A stretch of 64,000 nt of DNA from Maribacter sp. (GTDB taxonomy: Bacteria; Bacteroidota; Bacteroidia; Flavobacteriales; Flavobacteriaceae). The DNA lies in the NCBI GenBank assembly GCA_002749285.1, contig PDPR01000009.1:182365-246364 (forward strand), in the 5' to 3' direction. Positions within the stretch are counted from its first letter, which is position 1; each line of letters opens with the position of its first letter. This document shows positions 44,967 through 53,006 of the stretch, piece by piece. The position numbers and the translations under genes are program-made. The notes below the pieces were generated by a model. The model was not told the origin of the DNA, did no database searches, and worked only from the letters and a program-made list of their open reading frames with translations.

Positions 44967-45266
44967 TTACATCTCGATCCAGTTCCCTTCGGCATCGGCG
45001 TACAATTCAGTTGTACTACCATCTTCGGAAGAAACTTCCAATTTAAATTGCCCCTCGCCATTTTTATATGCCTTGACCAAGGTTACACCAGGATATGCTT
45101 CTTTCAAAGCGCTGATTATGGCCTCAGGTACTTCTGAAAGCTCTATTTCAATAAAGTCCTGAACAAGGACCTCTTCCATTATTCCATCGTGGAAAATAGG
45201 TGAAGCGGCAGTACCGACCGTTAAACCTCCTAAAACCAATGCTGTTGCAAAAACTAATTTTTTCAT
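44967..45266 (-). CDS. Small exported PepSY-like protein
   Basis: This 99-residue protein has a signal peptide (MKKLVFATALVLGGLTVGTAAS) followed by a PepSY-like unit: IEIELSEVPEAIISALKEAYPGVTLVKAYK...FKLEVSSEDGSTTELYADAEGNWIEM. Such proteins are periplasmic and often lie beside two-component systems. Here the sigma-54 regulator and hybrid kinase are the nearest genes. The function is unknown; a regulated envelope-stress output is possible. Confidence 0.75.
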   Translation of the reverse strand: MKKLVFATALVLGGLTVGTAASPIFHDGIMEEVLVQDFIEIELSEVPEAIISALKEAYPGVTLVKAYKNGEGQFKLEVSSEDGSTTELYADAEGNWIEM

Positions 45267-45420
45267 TTTTATATATTTTAATTGAACATTCTTGGTTAAC
45301 GTTATGACAAAACAATGCCAAAACCCACCAAGGGTGTCATTCCATTTTAATCAATTGATTACTAGTTGTTTACAATAAACCATTAAAAATGGCAAACTGT
45401 ATAAAAATGTGTTTAAATAA

Positions 45421-45449
45421 AAAAAGTGTATAAAAATTATACACTTTTG
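45421..45449 (-). terminator. Terminator of the thiamine-type operon
   Basis: On the minus strand AAAAGTGTATAA, loop TTT and TTATACACTTTTTTT make a perfect 12-bp stem with a T-run. It lies 25 bases after the DUF4301 stop. Confidence 0.85.
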
Positions 45450-45473
45450 AAGAATATCAAACTTGGTCTGGCC

Positions 45474-47015
45474 TTAGGAAACCTGATGTGTGGGTTTCAA
45501 TAAGTCATTCACTGTTTTCACAGGATTGAACGTTGCCAGTGGCACCTCAACAAAAATCGTGTTCCAATATGCCATTGCCCCATTCCAGAGCCCTGGTAGT
45601 TCCAAAGCTTTTAGAGGACGGCCATCTTTTGTTTTTTCGGTGATAAAGCCTTGTTTATGATCAACATAATCCAATAGGTTATATTTTTCACCTTTATGAT
45701 CCTTAATACCACAGACCAGATCCACAGGATTGAAATGTGTGGCATTCTTAAGAATCTGGGCCTGCCCCGTATTGGACATATCTATCTGGGCAGATTCGAT
45801 AATCTGTAAGGACACATGATCATGTAGGTTCTTGACCCAGAAAGGACCGCCACCGGGCTCCCCTTCATTTTTTACCATACCACAGATGCGGATTGGCCGA
45901 TTGATCTTATCTTTCAATATTTCAGTCTGCTCCCCAATACTGAAACTTGGATAATTGTCCGCAAAACATACATTCAATTCGTTTTCCAGAAACTCTTTGA
46001 TCTCCGATATAATAATTGCCATCAAATTACCGTCATCGATTCTTTTGGCATAGGCAAATGCTTTTTCCTGTACTTTAAACAATAGGCCTGCCAGCATTTT
46101 TTTGCTCTTCGTGAGCTCTTCCTGTGCATTCGGAACAACAACATTGTCTATGTTCTTGATGAATATGATATCGGCATCCTCATCATCAAGGTTCTCTATC
46201 AATGCCCCATGCCCACCGGGCCTAAAAAGAAGTGAACCATCGGAATTACGGAAAGGGTTGTTATCCATATCGACCGCAATGGTATCTGTTGCATTTTTTT
46301 GATAAGAATAGGTGACATGGAAAACCGTATTCGTGGCCTTGCCCAATCTCTCGTTGATCTTACCATATTCCTTGGTGAACATACCTATATGTTGTTCGGA
46401 AATCGTAAAATGTAAATGTGCCTCCCCATCGACCGCAGCATAATCCGCCGCTTCTTTTAAATGTTCCTCAAAAGGTGTTGCCGTATATTCCCCATAGTTA
46501 TGGAAAGCCAAGAGTCCTTTAGGGTAAAAACCGTAATTCAAAGCCTCCTCGGACATCATTTCCTTTACAAAGAGATATAGCTCCCCATCGGAATTGGCCG
46601 CCTTACCTTTTATCCTCCCCATTACGGTCTCATAAAAGGGGAATTTCCTCAATCCATCCCTAAAAACCTTTAAATCCGAATCATGGGTACGCTCAAAATA
46701 TTGTTCCAATTTTTCCTTTGCCGGGTCATAGGTTTCCAAGAAGTTGAACAAGGCCTTGAACATCCTTGATGCAGCCCCTGAGGCAGGTACGAACTTCAGA
46801 AGTGACAAACCTTTCCTGGTCTCCTCGAATTTATTGATCAATCCTTTCTGCTCACGTACCGTGAACCTAAGGATGCCATCACCGACAACGGCCGCCTTAA
46901 CTAAATTCACAAAGGGAATCCCTTCTTCAAAAATCTTGATCTGTTTTTTGACTTTTTCCTTGCCTATACCTTTTTCGGCCAATAGTCCTAAATCTTCTTC
47001 AGTAAATCGAATCAT
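45474..47015 (-). CDS. DUF4301 family protein
   Basis: This 513-residue cytoplasmic protein belongs to DUF4301, a Bacteroidota family of unknown function. Conserved-looking blocks are LLKFVPASGAASRMFKAL near residues 72-89, SLLFRPGGHGALIENLDDEDADIIFIKNIDNVV near 260-292 (shown in part) and GMVKNEGEPGGGPFWVKN near 378-395. The glycine-rich SGAASRMFK and the FRPGGHGAL loop recall nucleotidyltransferase folds, but this is only an impression. It overlaps the upstream kinase gene by 4 bases. Confidence 0.82.
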   Translation of the reverse strand: MIRFTEEDLGLLAEKGIGKEKVKKQIKIFEEGIPFVNLVKAAVVGDGILRFTVREQKGLINKFEETRKGLSLLKFVPASGAASRMFKALFNFLETYDPAKEKLEQYFERTHDSDLKVFRDGLRKFPFYETVMGRIKGKAANSDGELYLFVKEMMSEEALNYGFYPKGLLAFHNYGEYTATPFEEHLKEAADYAAVDGEAHLHFTISEQHIGMFTKEYGKINERLGKATNTVFHVTYSYQKNATDTIAVDMDNNPFRNSDGSLLFRPGGHGALIENLDDEDADIIFIKNIDNVVVPNAQEELTKSKKMLAGLLFKVQEKAFAYAKRIDDGNLMAIIISEIKEFLENELNVCFADNYPSFSIGEQTEILKDKINRPIRICGMVKNEGEPGGGPFWVKNLHDHVSLQIIESAQIDMSNTGQAQILKNATHFNPVDLVCGIKDHKGEKYNLLDYVDHKQGFITEKTKDGRPLKALELPGLWNGAMAYWNTIFVEVPLATFNPVKTVNDLLKPTHQVS

Positions 47016-47578
47016 TTTTTCAATAGATTATCTATATGTTCGACTGCTATTTTTAAACGGGTTTTTTTATCGCCCTTCAAGATAACGTATTTCCTGTTAT
47101 ACTTCTCCAATGTATCCTTGAAATATAAAAACATCCTTTCACGTTCATTGGGCTTGTCCCTTAAATCGTCTTTCTCCCAGGGTATATCGATATATGTGAG
47201 AAAATAAAGGTCATATTGGTTTTCCAGGGCATACTTTTCCAACAGTGGGTCACAATATCCAAGATAATATGCTTCGGAGTATACCTTGGTCTCCAATAGG
47301 TCGGTATCACAGATTAGGACTCTTGATGCTTTTCGGGCCAGATCATTCTCAAGAAGCATTTGCCCCTCGGCAATCGGCAATAGATCCTTGGGCTCACAGG
47401 TCTTTCGTTCATTGTTCCATTTATCCTGAAGATATTCCCTAGCATATTCAGGTACCCAAACAGAACAATAATGTCGGGCCAATTGTTCTGATAGGGTAGT
47501 TTTTCCAGTAGATTCGGGGCCAAATAATACTATCTTGATAATGCCATCAACGGGTTGCTGCTTAAATTTTTCTTCCAT
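47012..47578 (-). CDS. P-loop kinase of the NadR ribosylnicotinamide-kinase type
   Basis: This 188-residue ATPase has Walker A FGPESTGKTTLSEQLA near residues 19-34, VPEYAREYL near 43-51 and CDTDLLETKVYSE near 90-102, as in the kinase domain of NadR. It overlaps pnuC by 49 bases and DUF4301 by 4. The obvious reading is nicotinamide riboside phosphorylation. With a thiamine-binding-type protein in the same operon, and given the PnuT idea for Bacteroidota, thiamine could be the substrate. Confidence 0.82.
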   Translation of the reverse strand: MEEKFKQQPVDGIIKIVLFGPESTGKTTLSEQLARHYCSVWVPEYAREYLQDKWNNERKTCEPKDLLPIAEGQMLLENDLARKASRVLICDTDLLETKVYSEAYYLGYCDPLLEKYALENQYDLYFLTYIDIPWEKDDLRDKPNERERMFLYFKDTLEKYNRKYVILKGDKKTRLKIAVEHIDNLLKK

Positions 47579-48171
47579 GCCAAGTATCCGAATATTGCTA
47601 TGACCGTAAATATAAGGTACTGAAAACTTGTAAACGTAAATCCCTTATAAAAATATAAGGGAACCGAAATTATATCCCCCACGATCCAATACAACCAATT
47701 TTCGATTTTTCGTCTGGCCATAAGCCACATACCCACAAAGAACACTGCTGTTGTTACGGTATCTACATAAGCGGTCCAACTTGTCCATTTATCGAACATT
47801 TGATAGACCACGAAAACAAAGACCAAGGTGGCCATAAAAATCAAGACCGATATCCTATGCTCCTTATTCGTTGCTTTGGTTATCGGGGTGAAATGTGAGT
47901 CATCCACTTTCCGGGTCCATACATACCAACCATATATACTCATTATAAAATAATATCCATTGATCATCATATCCCCTATCAACCCCCATTTAAAAAGAAG
48001 GTAGACATAAATGGAAGTGCTGATCAATCCCGTTGGATAAACCAGGATATTGTTTTGTTTTGAAAACCAGACAGACAGTAACCCAAAAATAACCGCAACA
48101 ATCTCCAAAACGACATAGTACGTTTCGTAACCGGCATATTGCCCGAAAAAAAAATCAAAAATGTGGCTCAT
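47530..48171 (-). CDS. PnuC-family vitamin transporter (NR or thiamine)
   Basis: This 213-residue inner-membrane protein has about seven spans and the PnuC signature around FIMSIYGWYVWTRK (WxxW) and NWLYWIVGDIISVPLYFYKG. PnuC proteins facilitate uptake of vitamins that are trapped by a downstream kinase, here encoded next door. Some Bacteroidota members (PnuT) are predicted thiamine carriers. It overlaps the upstream ykoF-like gene by 17 bases. Confidence 0.88.
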   Translation of the reverse strand: MSHIFDFFFGQYAGYETYYVVLEIVAVIFGLLSVWFSKQNNILVYPTGLISTSIYVYLLFKWGLIGDMMINGYYFIMSIYGWYVWTRKVDDSHFTPITKATNKEHRISVLIFMATLVFVFVVYQMFDKWTSWTAYVDTVTTAVFFVGMWLMARRKIENWLYWIVGDIISVPLYFYKGFTFTSFQYLIFTVIAIFGYLAWKKNLSSNPLMALSR

Positions 48172-48415
48172 ATGTACTCCTGTCCGATTTTACCAGTTTC
48201 ATATAGAGCAATCCCCGATCCATAAGTTCAAAGGCGATTTTTATTTCTGTGTCCAACACCTTCATGACCTCATCGTATGGGCCAAAAACCTGTGTGCTTA
48301 AGGGATTCTCCAAAATCGTAAGTCCCGATGCCCTTAATTTTTTGATAAAGTTGATGATATGTTGTTCAAAATCATCCTGTAAAGGCGAAAAAGTAAGTTC
48401 TACCGATATTTCCAT
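48155..48415 (-). CDS. YkoF/MTH1187-type thiamine-binding-like protein
   Basis: This protein of about 86 residues starts MEISVELTFSPLQDDFEQHI and continues LRASGLTILENPLSTQVFGPYDEVMKVL, the ferredoxin-like pattern of the MTH1187/YkoF thiamine-binding family (formerly DUF77). It is the first gene of the operon with pnuC, the kinase and DUF4301. I start at the ATG at 48415 since the upstream extension has no family match. The association supports a thiamine role for the whole operon. Confidence 0.78.
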   Translation of the reverse strand: MEISVELTFSPLQDDFEQHIINFIKKLRASGLTILENPLSTQVFGPYDEVMKVLDTEIKIAFELMDRGLLYMKLVKSDRSTYEPHF

Positions 48416-48477
48416 AATAACATATAAATATATTGGATTATACACATAATTAAGTAACTGTTCAATGTTCTTATTCC

Positions 48478-49229
48478 ATGAACTCGTTTAAACTTTTTCG
48501 GATTGCCACAAAATTGCCATAACCATCCTTCCAATAGCCCCATGAAGAATGCCTCGCCATTATCATTGGTTTGGCCCAATATCATAATACTGTACCATCC
48601 CCATCAAGCACCATATGTGCCGTTGTTCCTATGTGCTCTTCAAATATTAATATTGACCGTTCGCCCAAACAATCCTCAATGGACCTTACAAAAACCCGCT
48701 TCATTTGATGCTCCCTATCCAGCTCCACTACTATTAAGGCCTTTTTTACAGGGTCTTGATTACCCTGTTCCCCTTTCCCACCTATCGTGAATTCCTCTAC
48801 ATGGACTGGTTCCGACGAAGGGCATTCCTGGCCGTTGACCATGGCCCCTTTCACTTTCCGCATAAAAGACCAAGCTGTACCCTGCCTAATACCAAAACGT
48901 TTTCCCATTTGAACACTCGAAATGCCTTTACTACTTGTGCCCATCCCAAAAACAATGCAAAAGGCTTTCTGCAAACCAAACTTAACCTTATGGAACAAGG
49001 TGTTCGCCGTAGCACTTTCCACATGATGGCAATTGTAACAATGATACTTGTGGCCCGGCTTTTTACACCCTTTTGTATGGCCGCACTTCACACACCTAAA
49101 ACCATCCTGCCATTTTATCCTTGCCAGATAAGCCTTGCATGCCCCATCATTTGGAAATTCCTTTATAAAACCGAATATATTATGATCCTTAGGTTCTCCC
49201 ATAAGACCAGTTTTATTTATGACAATCAA
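48478..49229 (-). pseudogene. IS1595-type transposase remnant with frameshift
   Basis: Residues 1-215 (start at 49229) show the zinc ribbon RCVKCGHTKGC...YHCYNCHH, TANTLFHKVKFGLQKAF and VHVEEFTIGGKGEQG, the N-terminal two thirds of IS1595 transposases. The first catalytic Asp (VDE in active members) reads VEE. The frame stops at 48582. A second frame (48478-48585) continues with LWQFCGNPKKFKRVHG, like the conserved G..F..LH block, so there is a frameshift near 48590 and the C-terminus is lost. It is inactive. Confidence 0.75.
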
Positions 49230-49257
49230 GGTACGTAATTTAGCTCACTAACCCAAT

Positions 49258-49890
49258 TTATTTTTTAAAAGCGTAAACACATGTAAAACCTTCGAATTCC
49301 ATGAATTTCAACCTATAATAGGTAGTATTCCCTTTATAATCGATCTCCCCTTCAAGGTTCCGGTCCGAAAATCCAAAGTCATTGATGTGGATATGCTTTA
49401 AGAAACTGAGTCCGGCAGTAGCATATATCTTATACAGTGATTCCTTACAGCCCCAGACAATGGTATATTTACGAACAAGGTCTTTCCTGTCCTCAATATG
49501 GGTATAGGCATCAGTAGGGGTGAATTTATGGGCTATACGGGTAATTAAATCGCGTTGCAATTCAATATCTATCCCAACCTCGTGCTCCTTACTTACAATA
49601 ATTCCGGTAAATTGGTGTGAATGTGTAATACTAATATGGTTACCGTCATACAAATGTGGTTTGCCCACCGGGTCATAATAAAGATCCTTGTCCTCATAAC
49701 CCGCCCTGGCCATTAAATGTCGAATACTTAAAAAGCCCTTGCGATGCAATTTGGACTTCATGCCATTTATACGGTTTTGGCAATGTTCGGTAAGCTCAAT
49801 ACCCTTGGATAGCTCCTCCTCGGTTTCTTCTATCTTCCAAATATATACTTTGATCGACGGGGCAACTTCTATTGTCTTATAAAGAGGCAT
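49258..49890 (-). CDS. 4'-phosphopantetheinyl transferase superfamily protein
   Basis: This 210-residue Sfp-like enzyme moves phosphopantetheine from CoA to carrier proteins. Motifs are HISITHSHQFTGIIVS, VGIDIEL near residues 109-115 (magnesium site) and VWGCKESLYKIYA near 153-165 (WxxKES). I start at the ATG at 49890 (MPLYKTIEVAP). It is divergent from ahcY; the carrier protein is not in the window. Confidence 0.9.
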   Translation of the reverse strand: MPLYKTIEVAPSIKVYIWKIEETEEELSKGIELTEHCQNRINGMKSKLHRKGFLSIRHLMARAGYEDKDLYYDPVGKPHLYDGNHISITHSHQFTGIIVSKEHEVGIDIELQRDLITRIAHKFTPTDAYTHIEDRKDLVRKYTIVWGCKESLYKIYATAGLSFLKHIHINDFGFSDRNLEGEIDYKGNTTYYRLKFMEFEGFTCVYAFKK

Positions 49891-49971
49891 GTTGTTATTT
49901 AGGATATTCGTAACTTCGCAATTCTTAAAAAAGAGCAATAATCAACAACGAAAGTAAAAATAAAAAAGGAT

Positions 49972-51288
49972 ATGGCTACCAAAACCGTTTCATATGTTCC
50001 TAATAAGGTAAAAGATATTACCCTAGCGGATTGGGGAAGAAAAGAGATTACTTTGGCCGAAGCAGAAATGCCAGGACTCATGGCTCTTCGGGAAGAGTAT
50101 AAGGATGAGAAACCCCTTAAAGGTGCCCGTATCGCAGGCTGTTTACACATGACCATACAGACTGCGGTCTTAATCGAAACCCTTGTGGCCCTTGGTGCCG
50201 ATGTTACTTGGAGTTCCTGCAATATCTTCTCCACACAAGACCATGCCGCTGCTGCCATTGCCGCCACAGGCATTCCTGTATATGCATGGAAAGGTATGAA
50301 TGAGGAGGAGTTTGACTGGTGCATAGAGCAAACCCTGTTCTTTGGTGAAGACCGCAAACCGCTGAATATGATCCTAGATGATGGTGGAGACCTTACCAAT
50401 ATGGTCTTGGACAAATACCCTGAGCTTGCTTCTGGGGTAAAAGGACTGTCGGAAGAAACCACAACAGGAGTCCATCGTTTGTACGAAAGGGTTAAAAATG
50501 GCACCTTGCCGATGCCCGCTATCAATGTGAACGATTCGGTCACCAAATCAAAATTCGATAATAAATACGGTTGCCGTGAAAGTGCCGTAGATGCCATTCG
50601 CAGGGCGACCGATACTATGTTGGCCGGTAAACGCGTGGTAGTCGCCGGATATGGCGACGTAGGCAAAGGCACGGCCGCTTCATTCAAAGGTACAGGTGCC
50701 ATAGTGACCATTACCGAGATTGACCCAATATGTGCCTTACAAGCCTGTATGGAAGGTTTTGAAGTGAGGAAATTAGAGAATGTGGTAGGCAATGCGGATA
50801 TCGTAATCACAACTACAGGAAACAAGGATATTATAAGGGCCGAGCATTTTAAGGCCATGCGGGACAAGGTGATCGTCTGTAACATCGGACATTTCGATAA
50901 TGAGATCGATATGGCTTGGTTGAACGCCAACTATGGCGATACCAAGGATGAAATAAAACCACAGGTAGATAAATACACCATTGACGGCAAAGACATCATC
51001 ATCTTGGCAGAAGGACGCTTGGTCAACCTAGGATGTGCTACCGGCCACCCAAGTTTCGTAATGAGCAACTCTTTTACCAATCAGACCTTGGCACAGATCG
51101 AACTTTGGAAAAATAGTGATGCCTACGAAAACAAGGTATATATGCTCCCCAAACATCTGGACGAGAAAGTCGCCAAATTGCATTTGTCGAGATTAGGTGC
51201 CGAGCTTACAGAACTCCGTGAGGACCAAGCAAAATATATTGGGGTAACCGTAAAAGGCCCTTTCAAACCTGATTATTACAGGTACTAA
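49972..51288 (+). CDS. ahcY: Adenosylhomocysteinase
   Basis: This enzyme hydrolyses S-adenosylhomocysteine to adenosine and homocysteine in the methyl cycle. Motifs are [16 protein letters not shown] near residues 51-66, [15 protein letters not shown] near 83-97, the NAD-binding [19 protein letters not shown] near 222-240, and [18 protein letters not shown] near 348-365. The C-terminus KPDYYRY is the conserved end. The length of 438 fits. A bidirectional terminator lies 320 bases downstream. Confidence 0.97.
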   Translation: MATKTVSYVPNKVKDITLADWGRKEITLAEAEMPGLMALREEYKDEKPLKGARIAGCLHMTIQTAVLIETLVALGADVTWSSCNIFSTQDHAAAAIAATGIPVYAWKGMNEEEFDWCIEQTLFFGEDRKPLNMILDDGGDLTNMVLDKYPELASGVKGLSEETTTGVHRLYERVKNGTLPMPAINVNDSVTKSKFDNKYGCRESAVDAIRRATDTMLAGKRVVVAGYGDVGKGTAASFKGTGAIVTITEIDPICALQACMEGFEVRKLENVVGNADIVITTTGNKDIIRAEHFKAMRDKVIVCNIGHFDNEIDMAWLNANYGDTKDEIKPQVDKYTIDGKDIIILAEGRLVNLGCATGHPSFVMSNSFTNQTLAQIELWKNSDAYENKVYMLPKHLDEKVAKLHLSRLGAELTELREDQAKYIGVTVKGPFKPDYYRY

Positions 51289-51609
51289 AACCTATATTGA
51301 CAACAGGAAGGAAGGTCTTAAGGAAAGTCTCGAAAAGGCATAATGCCCACATTGCTTCCGCCCCAGTACAATCCCGGAACACATTAAGGGAAAAGTAGGC
51401 GGCCAGACGGGAACTTCCCTCTTGGCCCATAGCGGATGGAATCTTATACGAACATGAACGTATCCTAAAAAGGAGGCATGTTGATCGGCGGTCAGGGCCA
51501 TAGCCTTGAAACTTAACGATAGACCAATCATGTACCCACCCCACACAGGGCATATACAGGAGGACGGCCCATGGAGGGTATGGGGTGAAATACCTATGAT
51601 ATAAAAACA
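51289..51609. other. GC-rich non-genic stretch downstream of ahcY
   Basis: No gene is convincing here. Two overlapping minus-strand frames are open (84 and 115 codons), but neither shows a start context or a recognisable domain. Base composition is nearer to coding than to the usual AT-rich spacers. It may be a decayed gene, a mobile-element relic or a structured 3' untranslated region. Confidence 0.4.
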
Positions 51610-51637
51610 AAAAACCTTCCGGAAATGGAAGGTTTTT
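51610..51637. terminator. Bidirectional terminator between ahcY and rpmA
   Basis: AAAAACCTTCC, loop GGAAAT and GGAAGGTTTTT form a perfect 11-bp stem with A- and T-tracts on either side. Confidence 0.88.
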
Positions 51638-51659
51638 CTATTCTTTAAAATATAAGATC

Positions 51660-51920
51660 CTAGGCCTCAAAGGGCTCTATGGAAACATAGGATTTTCCTC
51701 CTGCTTTCTTTTGGAATTTCACGATTCCATCTACTCTTGCATGTAATGTATGATCTTTACCTGCATAGACATTTTCTCCTGGGTTGTGCCTAGTACCACG
51801 TTGTCTAACGATGATATTACCAGCGATGGCCGCCTGGCCACCAAAAATCTTAACCCCTAAGCGTTTCGATTCTGATTCCCTACCGTTCTTCGAACTACCT
51901 ACACCTTTCTTGTGAGCCAT
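51660..51920 (-). CDS. rpmA: 50S ribosomal protein L27
   Basis: This 86-residue L27 starts [20 protein letters not shown] and contains [23 protein letters not shown] (shown in part), the universal L27 core near the peptidyl-transferase centre. There is no N-terminal cleavage extension as in Firmicutes. It is downstream of rplU, 39 bases apart, with a terminator after it. Confidence 0.97.
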   Translation of the reverse strand: MAHKKGVGSSKNGRESESKRLGVKIFGGQAAIAGNIIVRQRGTRHNPGENVYAGKDHTLHARVDGIVKFQKKAGGKSYVSIEPFEA

Positions 51921-51959
51921 TTTTTTCGGTTTTTATTGTTATTCTTAATGGTTTGGCCA

Positions 51960-52628
51960 TTATGCCTTACCACCGTCTAATTTATCTTGCCATTCCTTCA
52001 ACTCATCCCATTTACCCTCGGCAGCCAATTTAGCTTGTGCCGGCCAAGTGTCCGTTACATGGTTACCACGAACATCCGAAATGATCTCAGCGATTTTATC
52101 CGCTTTGGTACTTGCCAATTCGGCAAAAGTGGATATTCCTGCAGCGATTAAGGTCTCTGCGATTTTTGGCCCAATACCTTCAACCTTTTTTAGGTCATCG
52201 GCTTTCTTGGAAGCAGCTTTTTTAGGCGCTACCGCTTTAACAGCTGCCTTTTTTGGTGCTGCTTTGGCTTTTGGTGCTGCCACAGCCTTCTTTACAGCTG
52301 CTGCTTTTTTTGCTCCAGAGGAAACAATACTCTCAACAACGATTTCCGTAAAGGATTGGCGATGACCATTCTTTACAGCATAACCCTTACGTCTTTTCTT
52401 TTTAAAGACAATAACCTTGTCACCCCTAAGGTGCTTAATGACCTTAGCCTCAACAGCGGCCCCGTCTATAGCTGGGGCGCCAACAGTAACGTTCTTACCA
52501 TCATCCAAAAGAAGTACATTGTCAAAAGTTACCTTTTTCCCTTCTTCTGCCTGTAAACGGTGAACATATACTTTTTGGTCTTTCGCAACCTTAAATTGCT
52601 GCCCTGCCATCTCTACAATTGCATACAT
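51960..52628 (-). CDS. rplU: 50S ribosomal protein L21 with C-terminal HhH extension
   Basis: Residues 1-100 are a normal L21 (MYAIVEMAGQQFKVAKDQKV, KKKRRKGYAVKNGHRQ). A lysine- and alanine-rich linker then covers about residues 112-145 and leads to an extra domain with LKKVEGIGPKIAETLIAAGI, a helix-hairpin-helix motif, and RGNHVTDTWPAQAKLAAEGKW. Total length is 222 against the usual 103. Long L21 forms are known from flavobacteria; the job of the extension is unknown. It heads the rplU-rpmA operon. Confidence 0.95.
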   Translation of the reverse strand: MYAIVEMAGQQFKVAKDQKVYVHRLQAEEGKKVTFDNVLLLDDGKNVTVGAPAIDGAAVEAKVIKHLRGDKVIVFKKKRRKGYAVKNGHRQSFTEIVVESIVSSGAKKAAAVKKAVAAPKAKAAPKKAAVKAVAPKKAASKKADDLKKVEGIGPKIAETLIAAGISTFAELASTKADKIAEIISDVRGNHVTDTWPAQAKLAAEGKWDELKEWQDKLDGGKA

Positions 52629-52653
52629 AGCGTATATATTAGTTAAATTTTAA

Positions 52654-52673
52654 GCCCACCTTTTTGAATGGGC
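52654..52673 (-). promoter_or_regulatory. Leader hairpin of rplU-rpmA
   Basis: On the minus strand GCCCA...TGGGC encloses a 10-base loop, directly after the expected transcription start and about 26 bases before the rplU start. It is a candidate for ribosomal-protein feedback control. Confidence 0.35.
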
Positions 52674-52678
52674 GGGTG

Positions 52679-52708
52679 CAAATATACTGCTAATTCATTA
52701 ATGTACAA
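52679..52708 (-). promoter_or_regulatory. Promoter of rplU-rpmA
   Basis: On the minus strand TTG (52706-52708), a 19-base spacer and TATATTTG (52679-52686) match the Bacteroidota consensus fully. Transcription would start near 52673. Confidence 0.7.
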
Positions 52709-53006
52709 GTGATTTACAAATAAAAAATAGCCTAAAAACAGGGCTATCCCATACCGTGGGCCATCATTTTTACCGCTACCTGTTCGGGTCGAATAACTGT
52801 ACCATCATAAATATGATCACTAAAATAATGGGGGAACTTAAAATGGGATAATCGATAATTATTGGACCTGCAGGGCCAAACCTTGGACAATCCGATTAAA
52901 ACCCTGTTAAAAACAAAGGAACGATCGAATACTTATCCTTAAAATTATATATTAGCCTATCCAATAATAAAAACACATTGTACAATTATATTAAGTAATT
53001 AGTCCT

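Larger units (their letters stand above)
52629..53006. other. Divergent intergenic region rplU / M16 operon
   Basis: These 378 bases hold the rplU promoter and leader hairpin on the left. A hairpin ATAGCC...GGCTAT lies near 52726-52746. The right half is AT-rich and presumably carries the M16 promoter. I see no gene. Confidence 0.5.

Noticed and set aside
45300..45340. Sigma-54 promoter (TGGCA...TTG) before the PepSY-like gene
   Set aside because: The -12 element lacks the GC dinucleotide at the right spacing, so I do not list it as a feature.
48155..49229. A new defence or mobile system combining the transposase and the vitamin genes
   Set aside because: The transposase is clearly degenerate and the neighbouring operon consists of recognisable vitamin-uptake families.
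49899..50930. A 343-codon minus-strand frame over ahcY
   Set aside because: ahcY on the plus strand is unmistakable; the Ser/Pro/Thr-rich antisense translation has no domain.
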